Source: DASZZY01 sp036260395 (GTDB taxonomy: Bacteria > Actinomycetota > UBA4738 > CALAEC01). Taken from it: a stretch of 29,758 nucleotides of DNA. The first letter of the stretch is position 1. Every line of letters starts with the position of its first letter. Positions 1 through 7,479 of the stretch are shown piece after piece. The notes below the pieces were generated by a model. The model worked only from the letters and a program-made list of their open reading frames with translations. It was not told the origin of the DNA and ran no database searches. The stretch lies in assembly GCA_036260395.1 (NCBI GenBank), contig DASZZY010000177.1, positions 1 to 29,758 on the forward strand, in the 5' to 3' direction. A program made the position numbers and the translations under genes.

Positions 1-1
1 C

Positions 2-265
2 GGGGGCGAGGTCCCGGGCGATCCCCTGCCTCCGGATACCCCCCTTCCCCCCGTGGTGTTGGACCTCGTGATCCCGCCGGTGTGGACCCCGCTGCTGCGG
101 CGTGCCGCGGCGGCCGGACGGGCGGCGATCCCCGGGATCGACATGCTGGTGGAGCAGGGCGTGCGCTCGTTCGAGCTGTGGACGGGCCGGACGCCGGATG
201 CCGAGGTGATGCGGGCGGCGGCCCTCGAGGCCCTGGCCCCCCAGCCCGCGAGGAGCGCGCCGTGA
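2..265 (+). CDS. aroE: Shikimate dehydrogenase, C-terminal fragment
   Basis: The gene enters from the left edge, so only about 87 C-terminal residues are visible. They carry the AroE tail pattern: a DLV-P-TPLL segment, then PGIDMLVEQG, FELWTG and a final EVMRAA helix. This region packs against the NADP domain in the family. AroE reduces 3-dehydroshikimate to shikimate with NADPH in the cytoplasm. The stop codon overlaps the GTG start of aroC by 4 bases (GTGA), so it is the first visible gene of the translationally coupled aro operon. A methionine-like GTG at 53 is internal and is not proposed as a start, because the reading frame stays open and homologous upstream to the window edge. Confidence 0.88.
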   Translation, partial: GGEVPGDPLPPDTPLPPVVLDLVIPPVWTPLLRRAAAAGRAAIPGIDMLVEQGVRSFELWTGRTPDAEVMRAAALEALAPQPARSAP

Positions 266-1422
266 CGCTCCGGTTCCTCACCGCCGGGGAGTCCCACGGC
301 CCCCGGCTCACCGTGATCGTCGAGGGCCTCCCGGCGGGCATCCCCGTCGACGGCGCCGCCCTCGACCGAGACCTGGCCCGGCGGCAGGGGGGCCACGGTC
401 GCGGGGCCCGCTCCACGCGGATCGAGCGGGACCACGCCGAGATCTCCAGCGGCATCCACGAGGGACGGACCACCGGGGCCCCGGTGGCGCTGGTCATCGA
501 GAACCGCGACTTCGCCAACCAGCCCGAGGAGCGCCCACCGATCACCACGCCGCGCCCCGGCCACGCCGATCTGGCCGGACGGTGGAAGTACGGGCTCGAC
601 GACCTGCGGGTGGTGCGGGAGCGGGCCAGCGCCAGGGAGACCGCGGCCCGGGTCGCCGCCGGCGGCCTGGCTCGCGCGCTCCTCCGGGAGTTCGGCGTCG
701 AGGTCGGCAGCTTCGTGCTCTCGTTCGGCATCCTAAGCGCGGATGTCCCGCCCCTCGACGACCTGGACGATGACGGCCTCCTGCGGCTGGCCGCCACCGC
801 CGAGGACGACGCTGTCCGGTGCCCGGATCCCCGGGCCTCCGAGGCCATGGTCGCCGCGGTGGACGCCGCCCGCCGTGAGCGGCAGACCCTGGGCGGGACG
901 TTCGCCGTCTTCGCCGCGGGCGTCCCGGCCGGGCTGGGGTCGTACGTCCAGTGGGACCGCAAGCTCGACGGGCGGCTGGCCCAGGCCGTCTGCTCGATCC
1001 ATGCGGTCAAGGGCGTGGAGATCGGTCCGGCGTTCGACGTCGCCGCCCGCCCGGGTGCGTCCGCCCAGGACCCCATCGAGCGGGACGGCCAGGAGCTGCG
1101 CCGACCCACCAACCGCGCCGGCGGCCTGGAGGGCGGCGTCACGAACGGGGCCCCGCTCGTGGTGCGGGCGGCCATGAAGCCACTGTCGTCGGTGCGGGTG
1201 GCGGCCCGGTCGGTCGACCTGGCCAGCGGGGAGGCCACCGACCCGCCGTTCGTGCGCACCGACGTGGCCGCGGTGCCCGCGGCGGCGGTGGTCGGGGAGG
1301 CCATGGTGGCGTGGGTCCTGGCCGAGGCGATCACGGAGCGGTTCGGCGGCGACCGGCTGGATCTGATGCGAGCGGCCCTGGACGCCGCCGGCGACGCGTG
1401 GCTCCCCCGGGGGACCCGATGA
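262..1422 (+). CDS. aroC: Chorismate synthase
   Basis: A 386-residue protein, the usual AroC length. It converts 5-enolpyruvylshikimate 3-phosphate to chorismate with reduced FMN, the last common step to aromatic amino acids. Visible family motifs, in order: TAGESHGP near the N terminus; the RQGGHGRGARS loop; RPGHADLAG; VRERASARETAARVAAG; SIHAVKGVEIG; and PTNRAGGLEGGVTNG. I chose the GTG at 262 because the GESHGP motif then falls at the normal distance from the start and the codon overlaps the aroE stop. An upstream in-frame ATG at 82 would add 60 residues of non-homologous sequence that overlaps aroE. The 3' end overlaps the next gene by ATGA. Confidence 0.97.
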   Translation: MTLRFLTAGESHGPRLTVIVEGLPAGIPVDGAALDRDLARRQGGHGRGARSTRIERDHAEISSGIHEGRTTGAPVALVIENRDFANQPEERPPITTPRPGHADLAGRWKYGLDDLRVVRERASARETAARVAAGGLARALLREFGVEVGSFVLSFGILSADVPPLDDLDDDGLLRLAATAEDDAVRCPDPRASEAMVAAVDAARRERQTLGGTFAVFAAGVPAGLGSYVQWDRKLDGRLAQAVCSIHAVKGVEIGPAFDVAARPGASAQDPIERDGQELRRPTNRAGGLEGGVTNGAPLVVRAAMKPLSSVRVAARSVDLASGEATDPPFVRTDVAAVPAAAVVGEAMVAWVLAEAITERFGGDRLDLMRAALDAAGDAWLPRGTR

Positions 1423-3020
1423 GGCGAACGTTCCTCCCGGCGCCACCGCTCCCCGCCGGACGGCCCAACCTGATGCTGGCCGGGTTCATGGGGACGGGGA
1501 AGACCACGGTCGGCCGCATCGCCGCCGATCTCCTGGACATGCCGTTCGTGGATCTCGACGAAGTGCTCCTGTCCCGGGCCGGCCGTTCGATCCGGGAGAT
1601 CTTCCGCCACGAGGGCGAGGAGGGGTTCCGGGCCCGTGAGCGAGCCGTGCTCGGCGATGCCGCTCGAGTTTCAGGAGCGGTGGTGGCCACCGGGGGCGGG
1701 GCGGTGCTCCATGACGCGTTCGCCGACCTGGCCGCCACCGGGCCGGTCGCGGTGTTGAGGTGGGCCGAAGAGGAACTGGTTTCCAGGCTCTCCGACGACC
1801 CGGGGTCCCGCCCGCTCGCATCGGACCCCGCGACGATGAGGACGCTCCTGGCCGAGCGCGCGCTCCGGTACCGCGACGCGGGGACGCCGGTCGAAGTGGC
1901 CGGGCGGGCGCCGGCCGATGTCGCCGCCGAGGTGGCCGGGCGGATCCGGACCGCCGCCGACGCCCCGGCCACCATCGAGGTGGCGGTTCCCGGGGCGGAG
2001 CACCGGGTGGCGCTGGGCGACCTCGACGATCTCGGGGCGCGCGTCGTGGAACGGCTCCCCGAAGCGACGGCCGCGTCGGTCGTCGCCGACGCCGCCCTCC
2101 CTGCCGACGTCGTGGAGCGGGCAAGGGACTCCCTGGAGGCTCGGGGCTTCCGCGTCGCGCTCCCCCGTAACCCTGGCGGGGAACGGTCCAAGACCATCGC
2201 CACGGCCGCGACCCTGTGGGAAGCGTTCCTGGCGGCCGGGCTCGGGCGGGGGGACGTCGTGGTGGCTCTCGGCGGAGGGGCCACGCTCGATGTGGCCGGG
2301 TTCGCCGCGGCCACGTACATGCGCGGCGTACCGCTGGTCACCGTGCCGACCACCGTCCTGGCCATGGCCGACGCCGCCCTCGGCGGGAAGGTGGCCGTCG
2401 ACCACGCCGGCGTGAAGAACCTGGCCGGGGCGTTCCACCACCCCGCGGTGGTGCTGATCGACGTCGCCCTGGCCGCCACCCAGCCCGATGGCGACCGCCG
2501 GGCCGGCCTGGCCGAGATCGTCAAGACCGGGGTCCTGGCCTCGCCCCTCGTGGTCGAGGCCGTCGATGAGACGACCCTTGGATGGGCCATCGAGCAGGCG
2601 GTCCGGGTGAAGGCGGCGTTCGTCGCCGCCGATCCCCTCGACCGCGACCTCCGGCACGCCCTGAACCTGGGGCATACGTTCGCCCACGGGATCGAGGCCG
2701 CGTCCGGATACCGGGTGCCGCACGGCGAGGCCGTGGCCGCCGGTCTGGTGGCCGCGGCCCGGCTGGGCGCCTCGCTCGGGATCACCGACCCCGACCTGGC
2801 CGGGCACCTCGAGGAGCGGCTGACGGCCCTGGGCCTTCCCACCGAGGCGCCCCGAAGCCTCGACCCGGGAGCCGTACGCGCCGCGATGCTCGGCGACAAG
2901 AAGCGCCGGGGCGGAGCCGCCGTGTTCGTGGTCCCCGCTGCCGGAGGGGCCGAGATCGTCGAGGGGATCGACCTCGACGACGCGCTCGACGCGCTGCTCC
3001 CCGCGAGGGTCCGCCCGTGA
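1419..3020 (+). CDS. aroKB: Bifunctional shikimate kinase / 3-dehydroquinate synthase
   Basis: A 533-residue fusion of two pathway enzymes. Residues about 15-175 are shikimate kinase: Walker A GFMGTGKTT at 22-30, the DLDE substrate loop and the ATGGGAVL motif. Residues about 185-530 are 3-dehydroquinate synthase: the NAD-binding ALGGGATLDVAG, then VPTT, GGKVAVDH, GVKNLAGAFHHP, EIVKTGVL, LNLGHTFAHGIE and HGEAVAAG. The last three contain the Glu and two His zinc ligands known for AroB. The enzyme phosphorylates shikimate and also makes 3-dehydroquinate from DAHP. Fusion of adjacent aroK and aroB is known in some bacteria. The ATG at 1419 overlaps the aroC stop; no stop or frameshift separates the domains. 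Confidence 0.95.
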   Translation: MRRTFLPAPPLPAGRPNLMLAGFMGTGKTTVGRIAADLLDMPFVDLDEVLLSRAGRSIREIFRHEGEEGFRARERAVLGDAARVSGAVVATGGGAVLHDAFADLAATGPVAVLRWAEEELVSRLSDDPGSRPLASDPATMRTLLAERALRYRDAGTPVEVAGRAPADVAAEVAGRIRTAADAPATIEVAVPGAEHRVALGDLDDLGARVVERLPEATAASVVADAALPADVVERARDSLEARGFRVALPRNPGGERSKTIATAATLWEAFLAAGLGRGDVVVALGGGATLDVAGFAAATYMRGVPLVTVPTTVLAMADAALGGKVAVDHAGVKNLAGAFHHPAVVLIDVALAATQPDGDRRAGLAEIVKTGVLASPLVVEAVDETTLGWAIEQAVRVKAAFVAADPLDRDLRHALNLGHTFAHGIEAASGYRVPHGEAVAAGLVAAARLGASLGITDPDLAGHLEERLTALGLPTEAPRSLDPGAVRAAMLGDKKRRGGAAVFVVPAAGGAEIVEGIDLDDALDALLPARVRP

Positions 3021-3487
3021 CCGCCTTCCGTCGGGTCCTCGTCCTGCACGGCCCCAACCTCAACCTGCTGGGGCGGCGAGAGCCGGAGGTCTACGGATCG
3101 CTGACGCTCGAGGAGATCAACGAGCGGATCGAGCGTGCGGCCAAGGAGCTGGCCGTCGAGGTCCGGATCCGGCAGACGAACCTGGAGGGAGAGCTGGTCG
3201 AGGAGATCCAGCGCTCGGCGACGGAGGCGGACGGAGTCGTCATCAACCCGGGCGGCTACTCGCACACGAGCGTGGCCATCCGGGACGCGATCGCCGCCAT
3301 CGACCTCCCGGTGATCGAGGTGCACCTCTCGAACCCCCAGGCCCGCGAGGGCTTCCGGCACACGGACATCGTCGGCGGGGCGTGCCGGGGGATCATCGCC
3401 GGCCTCGGCTGGCGCGGCTATGCCCTAGCCATCGGCGTGCTGGTCGATCCGGAGGCTGGAGCGGCATCTCCCGACGCCGGCCCCTGA
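3017..3487 (+). CDS. aroQ: Type II 3-dehydroquinate dehydratase
   Basis: A 156-residue protein of the small, dodecameric class II dehydroquinase family, which converts 3-dehydroquinate to 3-dehydroshikimate. Family motifs are HGPNLNLLG, then the flexible active-site loop RREPEVYG with the catalytic Arg and Tyr, then QTNLEGELV, INPGGYSHTSVAIRDA and the EVHLSNP segment with the conserved Glu and His. The usual His of the QSNHEGEL motif is Leu here, a tolerated position. The GTG start overlaps the aroKB stop (GTGA), so the gene is coupled to the operon. The last 25 residues, rich in Ala, Asp and Pro, are a lineage-specific tail. It appears to be the last gene of the aro operon. Confidence 0.96.
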   Translation: MTAFRRVLVLHGPNLNLLGRREPEVYGSLTLEEINERIERAAKELAVEVRIRQTNLEGELVEEIQRSATEADGVVINPGGYSHTSVAIRDAIAAIDLPVIEVHLSNPQAREGFRHTDIVGGACRGIIAGLGWRGYALAIGVLVDPEAGAASPDAGP

Positions 3488-3506
3488 TCCCCGGGTGCAG
3501 CGGGGA
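3488..3506 (+). terminator. Hairpin directly after aroQ, possible terminator
   Basis: A 6-bp perfect stem (TCCCCG with CGGGGA) around a 7-base loop begins on the base after the aroQ stop codon. No T-run follows, so this is at best a GC-rich hairpin terminator of the kind proposed for high-GC bacteria. The position at the end of the aro operon is the main support. Confidence 0.35.
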
Positions 3507-3609
3507 GGCGGCCAAGCCAAACACGCCAGCGGGCTCTTCGGCGGCTCCGGCTCCGCCACGACCGAGGCGCCGCCGCAGTCGGGAGGATGCCTGGACTGGA
3601 GTCTTCCTC

Positions 3610-3653
3610 GTGCGCCCGGAGGGACTCGAACCCCCAGCCTTCTGATCCGTAGT
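3610..3653 (-). repeat. tRNA-Arg 3'-half copy, candidate att site (left)
   Basis: This stretch is identical to 13513-13556, from the base after the discriminator through the acceptor 3' strand, T arm, variable loop and anticodon-stem 3' strand to the anticodon loop. Identity ends at the anticodon loop, where the sequence continues TGTCG instead of the tRNA 5' half. It cannot encode a functional tRNA because the 5' half is absent. The extent is typical of an att core left by integration into a tRNA 3' half. It lies 38 bases from the 3' end of katG and about 120 bases after aroQ. Confidence 0.8.
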
Positions 3654-3691
3654 TGTCGCGGCAGGAAACGATGCAGGGCCGCGACCGACGG

Positions 3692-5917
3692 TCAGGCCAG
3701 GTCGAAGCGATCGAGGTTCATCACCTTGCTCCACGCGGCCACAAAGTCATGCACGAACTTCTCCGTCGCGTCGTCGCACGCGTAGACCTCAGCGATGGCT
3801 CGGAGCTGGGAGTTCGAACCGAAGACGAGGTCGACTGCGGTGGCGGTCCACTTGAGCTGGCCCGTGGCGCGGTCGCGACCCTCGTAGACGCCCTCCTCTG
3901 AGAGGGAGGTCTTCCACTCCATCCCCATTTCGAGGAGATTCACGAAAAAGTCTGTGGTCAGCGTCCCGGGCCGGTCCGTGAAGACGCCGTGTTGGGACTG
4001 CCGGAAGTTGGCGTTCAGAGCGCGCATGCCGGCGAGCAGGACGGTCATCTCCGGGGCGGTCAACGTCAGGAGGTTCGCCCGCTCCACGAGAAGGGTCTCC
4101 GGCGACAGCTTCTCTCCGGCTCGCAGATAGTTGCGGAATCCGTCGAAGGTCGGTTCGAGTACGGCGAAGGACTCCGCGTCCGTCTGCTCCTGCGTGGCGT
4201 CCGTGCGCCCCGGGGTGAACGGCACCCTGACGTCGAACCCGGCCTTCTTCGCCGCCTCCTCCACGGCCACGCACCCGGCCAGGACGATCAGGTCCGCGAG
4301 CGAGACCTTCTTGCCTCCGGACTGGGAGCTGTTGAAGTCCTGCTGGATCCCCTCGAGGGCCTGGAGCACCTTGCCCACCGCGGGCGGGTCGTTCGCTTCC
4401 CAGTCCCGTTGCGGCGAAAGGCGAATCCGCGCCCCGTTGGCCCCGCCCCGCTTGTCGGTGCCCCGGAAGGAGGCGGCCGATGCCCACGCGGTGAAGACCA
4501 GCTCCGAGGTCGACAGTCCGGAGGCGAGGATATTCGCCTTGAGGGCTTCGACGTCCTCCTCACCGATCAACTCGTGATCGACCTCGGGCACCGGGTCCTG
4601 CCACAGCTGCGGCTCAGGGACCCACGGGCCGAGGAGCCGCGAGACGGGTCCCATGTCGCGGTGGATCAGCTTGTACCAGGCCCTGGCGAAGGCGTCGGCG
4701 AGCTCCCCCGGGTTCTCGCGAAAACGTTTCGTGATCGGCCCGTAGATCGGATCGAGCTTCAGCGCCAGATCCGTCGTCAGCATCATGGGGGCGTGCCGCT
4801 TCGACGGATCGTGAGCATCCGGCACGGTGCCCTGGGCCTCGGGATCCTTGGGCGTCCACTGCTTCGCCCCCCCGGGGCTCTCCGTGAGCTCCCAGTCATA
4901 GCGGTAGAGGATCTCGAGGAAGCTGTTGTCCCATGTCGTCGGGGTGGCCGTCCATGCGCCCTCGAGCCCGCTGGTGATCGTGTCCGCGCCCTTGCCGCGG
5001 CCGAACGTGTTCCTCCAGCCGAGGCCTTGCTCCTCGAGGGGCGCAGCCTCCGGTTCGGGACCGACGTAGTCGACCGCGGGAGCGGCGCCGTGGGCTTTAC
5101 CGAAGGTATGGCCGCCGACGATGAGGGCTACCGTCTCCTCGTCGTTCATCGCCATGCGCCCAAACGTCTGTCGGATGTATTGCGCTGCAGCGAGTGGATC
5201 CGGGTTGCCGCCCGGCCCCTCCGGATTGACGTAGATCAGACCCATGTGATCGGCGGCGAACGGCCCTTCGATGTCCCCCGCGCCGCCGTGGCGCTCGTCT
5301 CCGAGCCAGGTGTCCTCCGGCCCCCAGAAGATCTCTTCGGGCTCGTAGATGTCCTCTCGTCCGAACCCGAAGCCAAACGTGTTGAACCCCATCGACTCCA
5401 TGGCGACGTTGCCGGCGAAGATGATGAGGTCGGCCCAGGAGATGTTGCGCCCGTACTTCTGCTTGATCGGCCAGAGCAACCGGCGCGCCTTGTCGAGGCT
5501 CGCGTTGTCCGGCCAGCTGTTGAGGGGGGCGAAGCGCTGGGCCCCGGTGCCGCCACCGCCCCGGCCATCGGCGACGCGGTACGTCCCCGCGGCATGCCAC
5601 GTCATCCGGATGAACAGCGGACCGTAGTGGCCATAGTCGGCCGGCCACCAGTCCTGCGACGTCGTCATCACCTCGATGAGGTCGCGCTTCAACGCCTCGA
5701 CGTCGAGATTCTTGAACTCCTCTCTGTAGTCGAAGTCCTCCCCCATGGGGTCGACCCGGTACGAGTGCTGGTGCAGAACCGAGAGGTCCGGCTGATCCGG
5801 CCACCAGTCCTTGTTCGTTCTGGGCCGATGCGCCGTGGGAGTGGGGGCCGGGATCGCTGGATTCTCGCTCTCGCTGACGCTCTGGGTCTCGTCCTTCCTG
5901 TCCGACACGTGGGTCAT
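3692..5917 (-). CDS. katG: Catalase-peroxidase KatG
   Basis: A 741-residue bifunctional haem catalase-peroxidase, full length for the family. It decomposes hydrogen peroxide and oxidises small substrates. The N-terminal haem domain has the distal triad Arg104, Trp107 and His108 in RMTWHAAGTYR. Tyr229 in LIYVNPEG and Met255 in RMAMND complete the Met-Tyr-Trp adduct needed for catalase activity. Proximal His270 lies in GGHTFGKAHG, and an ITSG segment follows around 314-317. The C-terminal half is the usual non-haem repeat domain. The ATG at 5917 gives the expected length and is preceded by a purine-rich GAGAGAGGAG run close to the start. No furA-type regulator adjoins it. It is the first large gene inside the left tRNA scar, so it may be island cargo. 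Confidence 0.97.
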   Translation of the reverse strand: MTHVSDRKDETQSVSESENPAIPAPTPTAHRPRTNKDWWPDQPDLSVLHQHSYRVDPMGEDFDYREEFKNLDVEALKRDLIEVMTTSQDWWPADYGHYGPLFIRMTWHAAGTYRVADGRGGGGTGAQRFAPLNSWPDNASLDKARRLLWPIKQKYGRNISWADLIIFAGNVAMESMGFNTFGFGFGREDIYEPEEIFWGPEDTWLGDERHGGAGDIEGPFAADHMGLIYVNPEGPGGNPDPLAAAQYIRQTFGRMAMNDEETVALIVGGHTFGKAHGAAPAVDYVGPEPEAAPLEEQGLGWRNTFGRGKGADTITSGLEGAWTATPTTWDNSFLEILYRYDWELTESPGGAKQWTPKDPEAQGTVPDAHDPSKRHAPMMLTTDLALKLDPIYGPITKRFRENPGELADAFARAWYKLIHRDMGPVSRLLGPWVPEPQLWQDPVPEVDHELIGEEDVEALKANILASGLSTSELVFTAWASAASFRGTDKRGGANGARIRLSPQRDWEANDPPAVGKVLQALEGIQQDFNSSQSGGKKVSLADLIVLAGCVAVEEAAKKAGFDVRVPFTPGRTDATQEQTDAESFAVLEPTFDGFRNYLRAGEKLSPETLLVERANLLTLTAPEMTVLLAGMRALNANFRQSQHGVFTDRPGTLTTDFFVNLLEMGMEWKTSLSEEGVYEGRDRATGQLKWTATAVDLVFGSNSQLRAIAEVYACDDATEKFVHDFVAAWSKVMNLDRFDLA

Positions 5918-5961
5918 TCTCCTCTCTCGCTGCTTCTTTGTGCTCGCTTGCGGCTGTCGCC

Positions 5962-6129
5962 CTACGCTTCCGACCGATCTCGGAGGTCCGCTAGCAACAT
6001 GTGGATCGGGCGGAGCTCCTCCCGCACGATGCGGCGGATGAGGTTGGGCAGCGGCTCGGCCGCCGCGAACCCTCCCGGGGCGGCCTGGGGGATCGGCTCC
6101 GGCACGGACGATCGTTCAGCTTCATTCAC
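5962..6129 (-). CDS. Small hypothetical protein, 55 residues
   Basis: A short ORF upstream of katG on the same strand. It starts at GTG 6129 and is preceded at 8 bases by a strong AGGAGG-like ribosome binding site, one of the best in this part of the window. The start overlaps the 3' end of the terminase-like ORF by 8 bases, which suggests translational coupling. The product is acidic and Pro/Ala-rich in its first half, then has a charged amphipathic stretch (NLIRRIVREELRPIHMLLADL) that could form a helix or short coiled coil. I do not recognise a family. A small partner of the terminase/HTH-like protein is possible. Between its stop and katG lie 44 bases without another feature. Confidence 0.5.
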   Translation of the reverse strand: MNEAERSSVPEPIPQAAPGGFAAAEPLPNLIRRIVREELRPIHMLLADLRDRSEA

Positions 6130-6658
6130 GTCGGCTCCCTCCTGCTAGATCGGCCCAGACCAGACTCGTCCTGATCTCGACACACACTCTTGACCGGGCC
6201 GTAATCTCTCGCAACCCCTGCTCACGGAATCGGGACTGCGACGTCAGTATGACGGGGGCGATAGTGTGACGTCGTCGATTCTGCCGGAGCTCGTCAACCT
6301 GACGCGCCACGACACTCCGCGCCCTCGACAGCAGCCCGTCAATGACCTGGAAGGGGACCGTCTTCCCGCCAGGGCCGGAACGCTCGAACCGCTCCCGGTA
6401 CTTCTCAGGACGTCCGCCCTTGAACAGGAAGATCAGAAGCGTGGCGGAATACCCGCGGACCGCCCCGACCTTGTGCCTCTGGTGGAGCACGGGCCGACCT
6501 ACGCCCTGGACCACCCGACGCCGCGCCTCGATCTCAAGGAGGTCCCTGGCGTCTTCCATCGCTGCATCCCACGCCTCCGTGAACGCCGGATCACGCTTAC
6601 GCGCCTTCCACGCCGTTTCCCGCGCGATTCCGGCCATCCGGGCCGAGGCGCGTCCCAC
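6122..6658 (-). CDS. Terminase-small-subunit/HTH-like protein, probably truncated
   Basis: 178 residues from GTG 6658. The first 85 follow the pattern of HTH proteins related to phage terminase small subunits: a helix-turn-helix remnant (AGIARETAWKARKRDPAF), then EAWDAAMEDARDLLEIEARRR, then a variable region and LLIFLFKGGRPEKYRERFE. In phages these proteins bind packaging sites; chromosomal relatives have unknown roles. The usual N-terminal helix before the HTH (an LEALAETGN-like segment) is missing. The ORF starts only 30 bases from the inner tRNA scar, so the recombination point probably removed it. The frame stays open into the scar without a family match. The last 80 residues do not resemble the family and may be out of frame or divergent. 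Not enough is left to assign DNA packaging. Confidence 0.6.
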   Translation of the reverse strand: MGRASARMAGIARETAWKARKRDPAFTEAWDAAMEDARDLLEIEARRRVVQGVGRPVLHQRHKVGAVRGYSATLLIFLFKGGRPEKYRERFERSGPGGKTVPFQVIDGLLSRARSVVARQVDELRQNRRRHTIAPVILTSQSRFREQGLREITARSRVCVEIRTSLVWADLAGGSRRE

Positions 6659-6687
6659 GAAGGGCTTCTGACCTTGGGTCTCGATGG

Positions 6688-6720
6688 TGCGCCCGGACGG
6701 CCTTCTGATCCGTAGTTGTC
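6688..6720 (-). repeat. Decayed tRNA-Arg 3'-end copy, candidate inner att scar
   Basis: This stretch matches the left scar in two blocks: the acceptor strand (GTGCGCCCGGA) and the anticodon-stem block (CCTTCTGATCCGTAGTTGTCG). The T-arm between them is deleted. It shares TGTCG beyond the tRNA homology with the 3610 copy but not with the intact gene, so these two scars are closer to each other than to the tRNA. It lies beside the truncated end of the terminase-like ORF and separates the katG compartment from the sigma/propeller compartment. Confidence 0.65.
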
Positions 6721-6974
6721 GGGCGCCGAACGGTGTGCGATGCCCGGCTTCCGTCGCGGGACTTCAAACGCTGTGCGGTTTGTTATCCGCTCTCGCCACC
6801 CCTTGGGGTGCGTGAGCTCAGCGGCTCGTCCCGTTCACTTGCTTCCAGGCGGTTCCGCCGGGTCCCCGGGGGTTGATATGCGACTGCTCATGCCATACCC
6901 CTGATGCTGTGCGACGACCTGAGCGCGGACCGAAACCAGATGCCGCCGCCAGGCGTTCAGAGACCAGAGGCGGG
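6721..6974. other. Non-coding stretch upstream of the first sigma gene
   Basis: No convincing gene is seen. The stretch contains an inverted repeat CAAAC/GTTTG at 6765-6782 and a perfect 6-bp inverted repeat CACCCC/GGGGTG with a 2-base loop at 6797-6810, either of which could form hairpins. A TTGATA hexamer lies at 6873-6878 with no good -10 at the correct spacing. Its right end holds the candidate ECF-type promoter described separately. A 62-codon ORF on the plus strand (6716-6904) has no recognisable features. Confidence 0.4.
6932..6957 (+). promoter_or_regulatory. Candidate ECF-type promoter of the first sigma gene
   Basis: GAAAC (6932-6936) is separated by 17 bases from CGTT (6954-6957), which fits the general -35 AAC / -10 CGT(T) pattern of ECF sigma promoters. 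It ends 17 bases before the sigma start at 6975, suggesting autoregulation. The second module lacks an equally good match: its GGAAC at 10512 is 21 bases and its GAAAC is 12 bases from the nearest CGTT. The assignment is therefore tentative. Confidence 0.35.
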
Positions 6975-7479
6975 ATGCAGACTCAGAGCCGAGCGGTGCG
7001 GATCGAAGGCGGTGTGCTCGCAGAGCTCTACGCGGCGCACGCTCCCGACGCGCTCCGTCTCGCGTACCTCCTGACAGGAGACGGATCGCTCGCCGAGGAC
7101 CTTGTCCAGGACGCGTTCGTCCGGCTCGCGGGCCGGCTTCTCCACCTGCGGGACCCGGGTGGGTTCCGGGCGTACCTGCGCGCGACGATCGTGAACCTCG
7201 CGAGATCGCAGTTTCGGCGGAAGGCCGTGGAGCGCCGGTTCCTGGAGCGACACGTAGAGCCCCCGCCCGTCGATCCGCCCGACGTCTCGGAGCGGGAACG
7301 GATGCGACGCCCTCCTCGCTCTTCCGGTCCGCCAACGAACGGCGGTCGTTCTTCGCTACTTCGAAGATCTGTCCGAAGCACAGACCGCGGACGTGATGCG
7401 GCTCCGCAAGGGAGCCGTGAAGTCACTGGTCTCCCGTGGAACGACAACGTTGCGAACGATGCTTGGAGAGGACCGATGA
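6975..7479 (+). pseudogene. ECF sigma factor (SigE-type), frameshifted copy
   Basis: The start is ATG 6975, with AGAGG just upstream. The first frame encodes sigma region 2: ELYAAHAPDALRLAYLLTGDGSLAEDLVQDAF, read here in two halves as LAYLLTGDGS and LAEDLVQDAF, then the helical RAYLRATIVNLARSQFRRK. Region 4 (ALLALPVRQRTAVVLRYFEDL, SEAQTADVM, VKSLVSRG) continues in a different frame from about 7306 to the TGA at 7477-7479. Aligned with the intact paralogue (ERMHGALLGL), the break lies at about 7304, where two bases seem to be missing, perhaps one GC unit of a GCGC. Restoring them gives 168 residues and an ATGA overlap with the propeller gene. It may be a real mutation, a sequencing error or, less likely, recoding. 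As read, region 2 is fused in frame to the downstream protein. Confidence 0.8.

Noticed and set aside
1331..3361. A 676-codon ORF on the minus strand opposite aroKB and aroQ
   Set aside because: It is an antisense shadow of GC-rich coding sequence. Its composition is Ser/Arg/Ala/Pro-rich with no motif, and the plus-strand frames carry unmistakable enzymes.
3989..6148. A 719-codon ORF on the plus strand opposite katG
   Set aside because: The translation is low-complexity and without recognisable domains; the KatG frame on the other strand has all catalytic motifs.
6740..6810. A possible degenerate tRNA beside the inner scar
   Set aside because: A T-arm-like stretch (GTTTGAAGTCCCGC on the minus strand) and D-arm-like bases are present, but acceptor and anticodon stems do not pair. 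It may be chance or the site of an older insertion.
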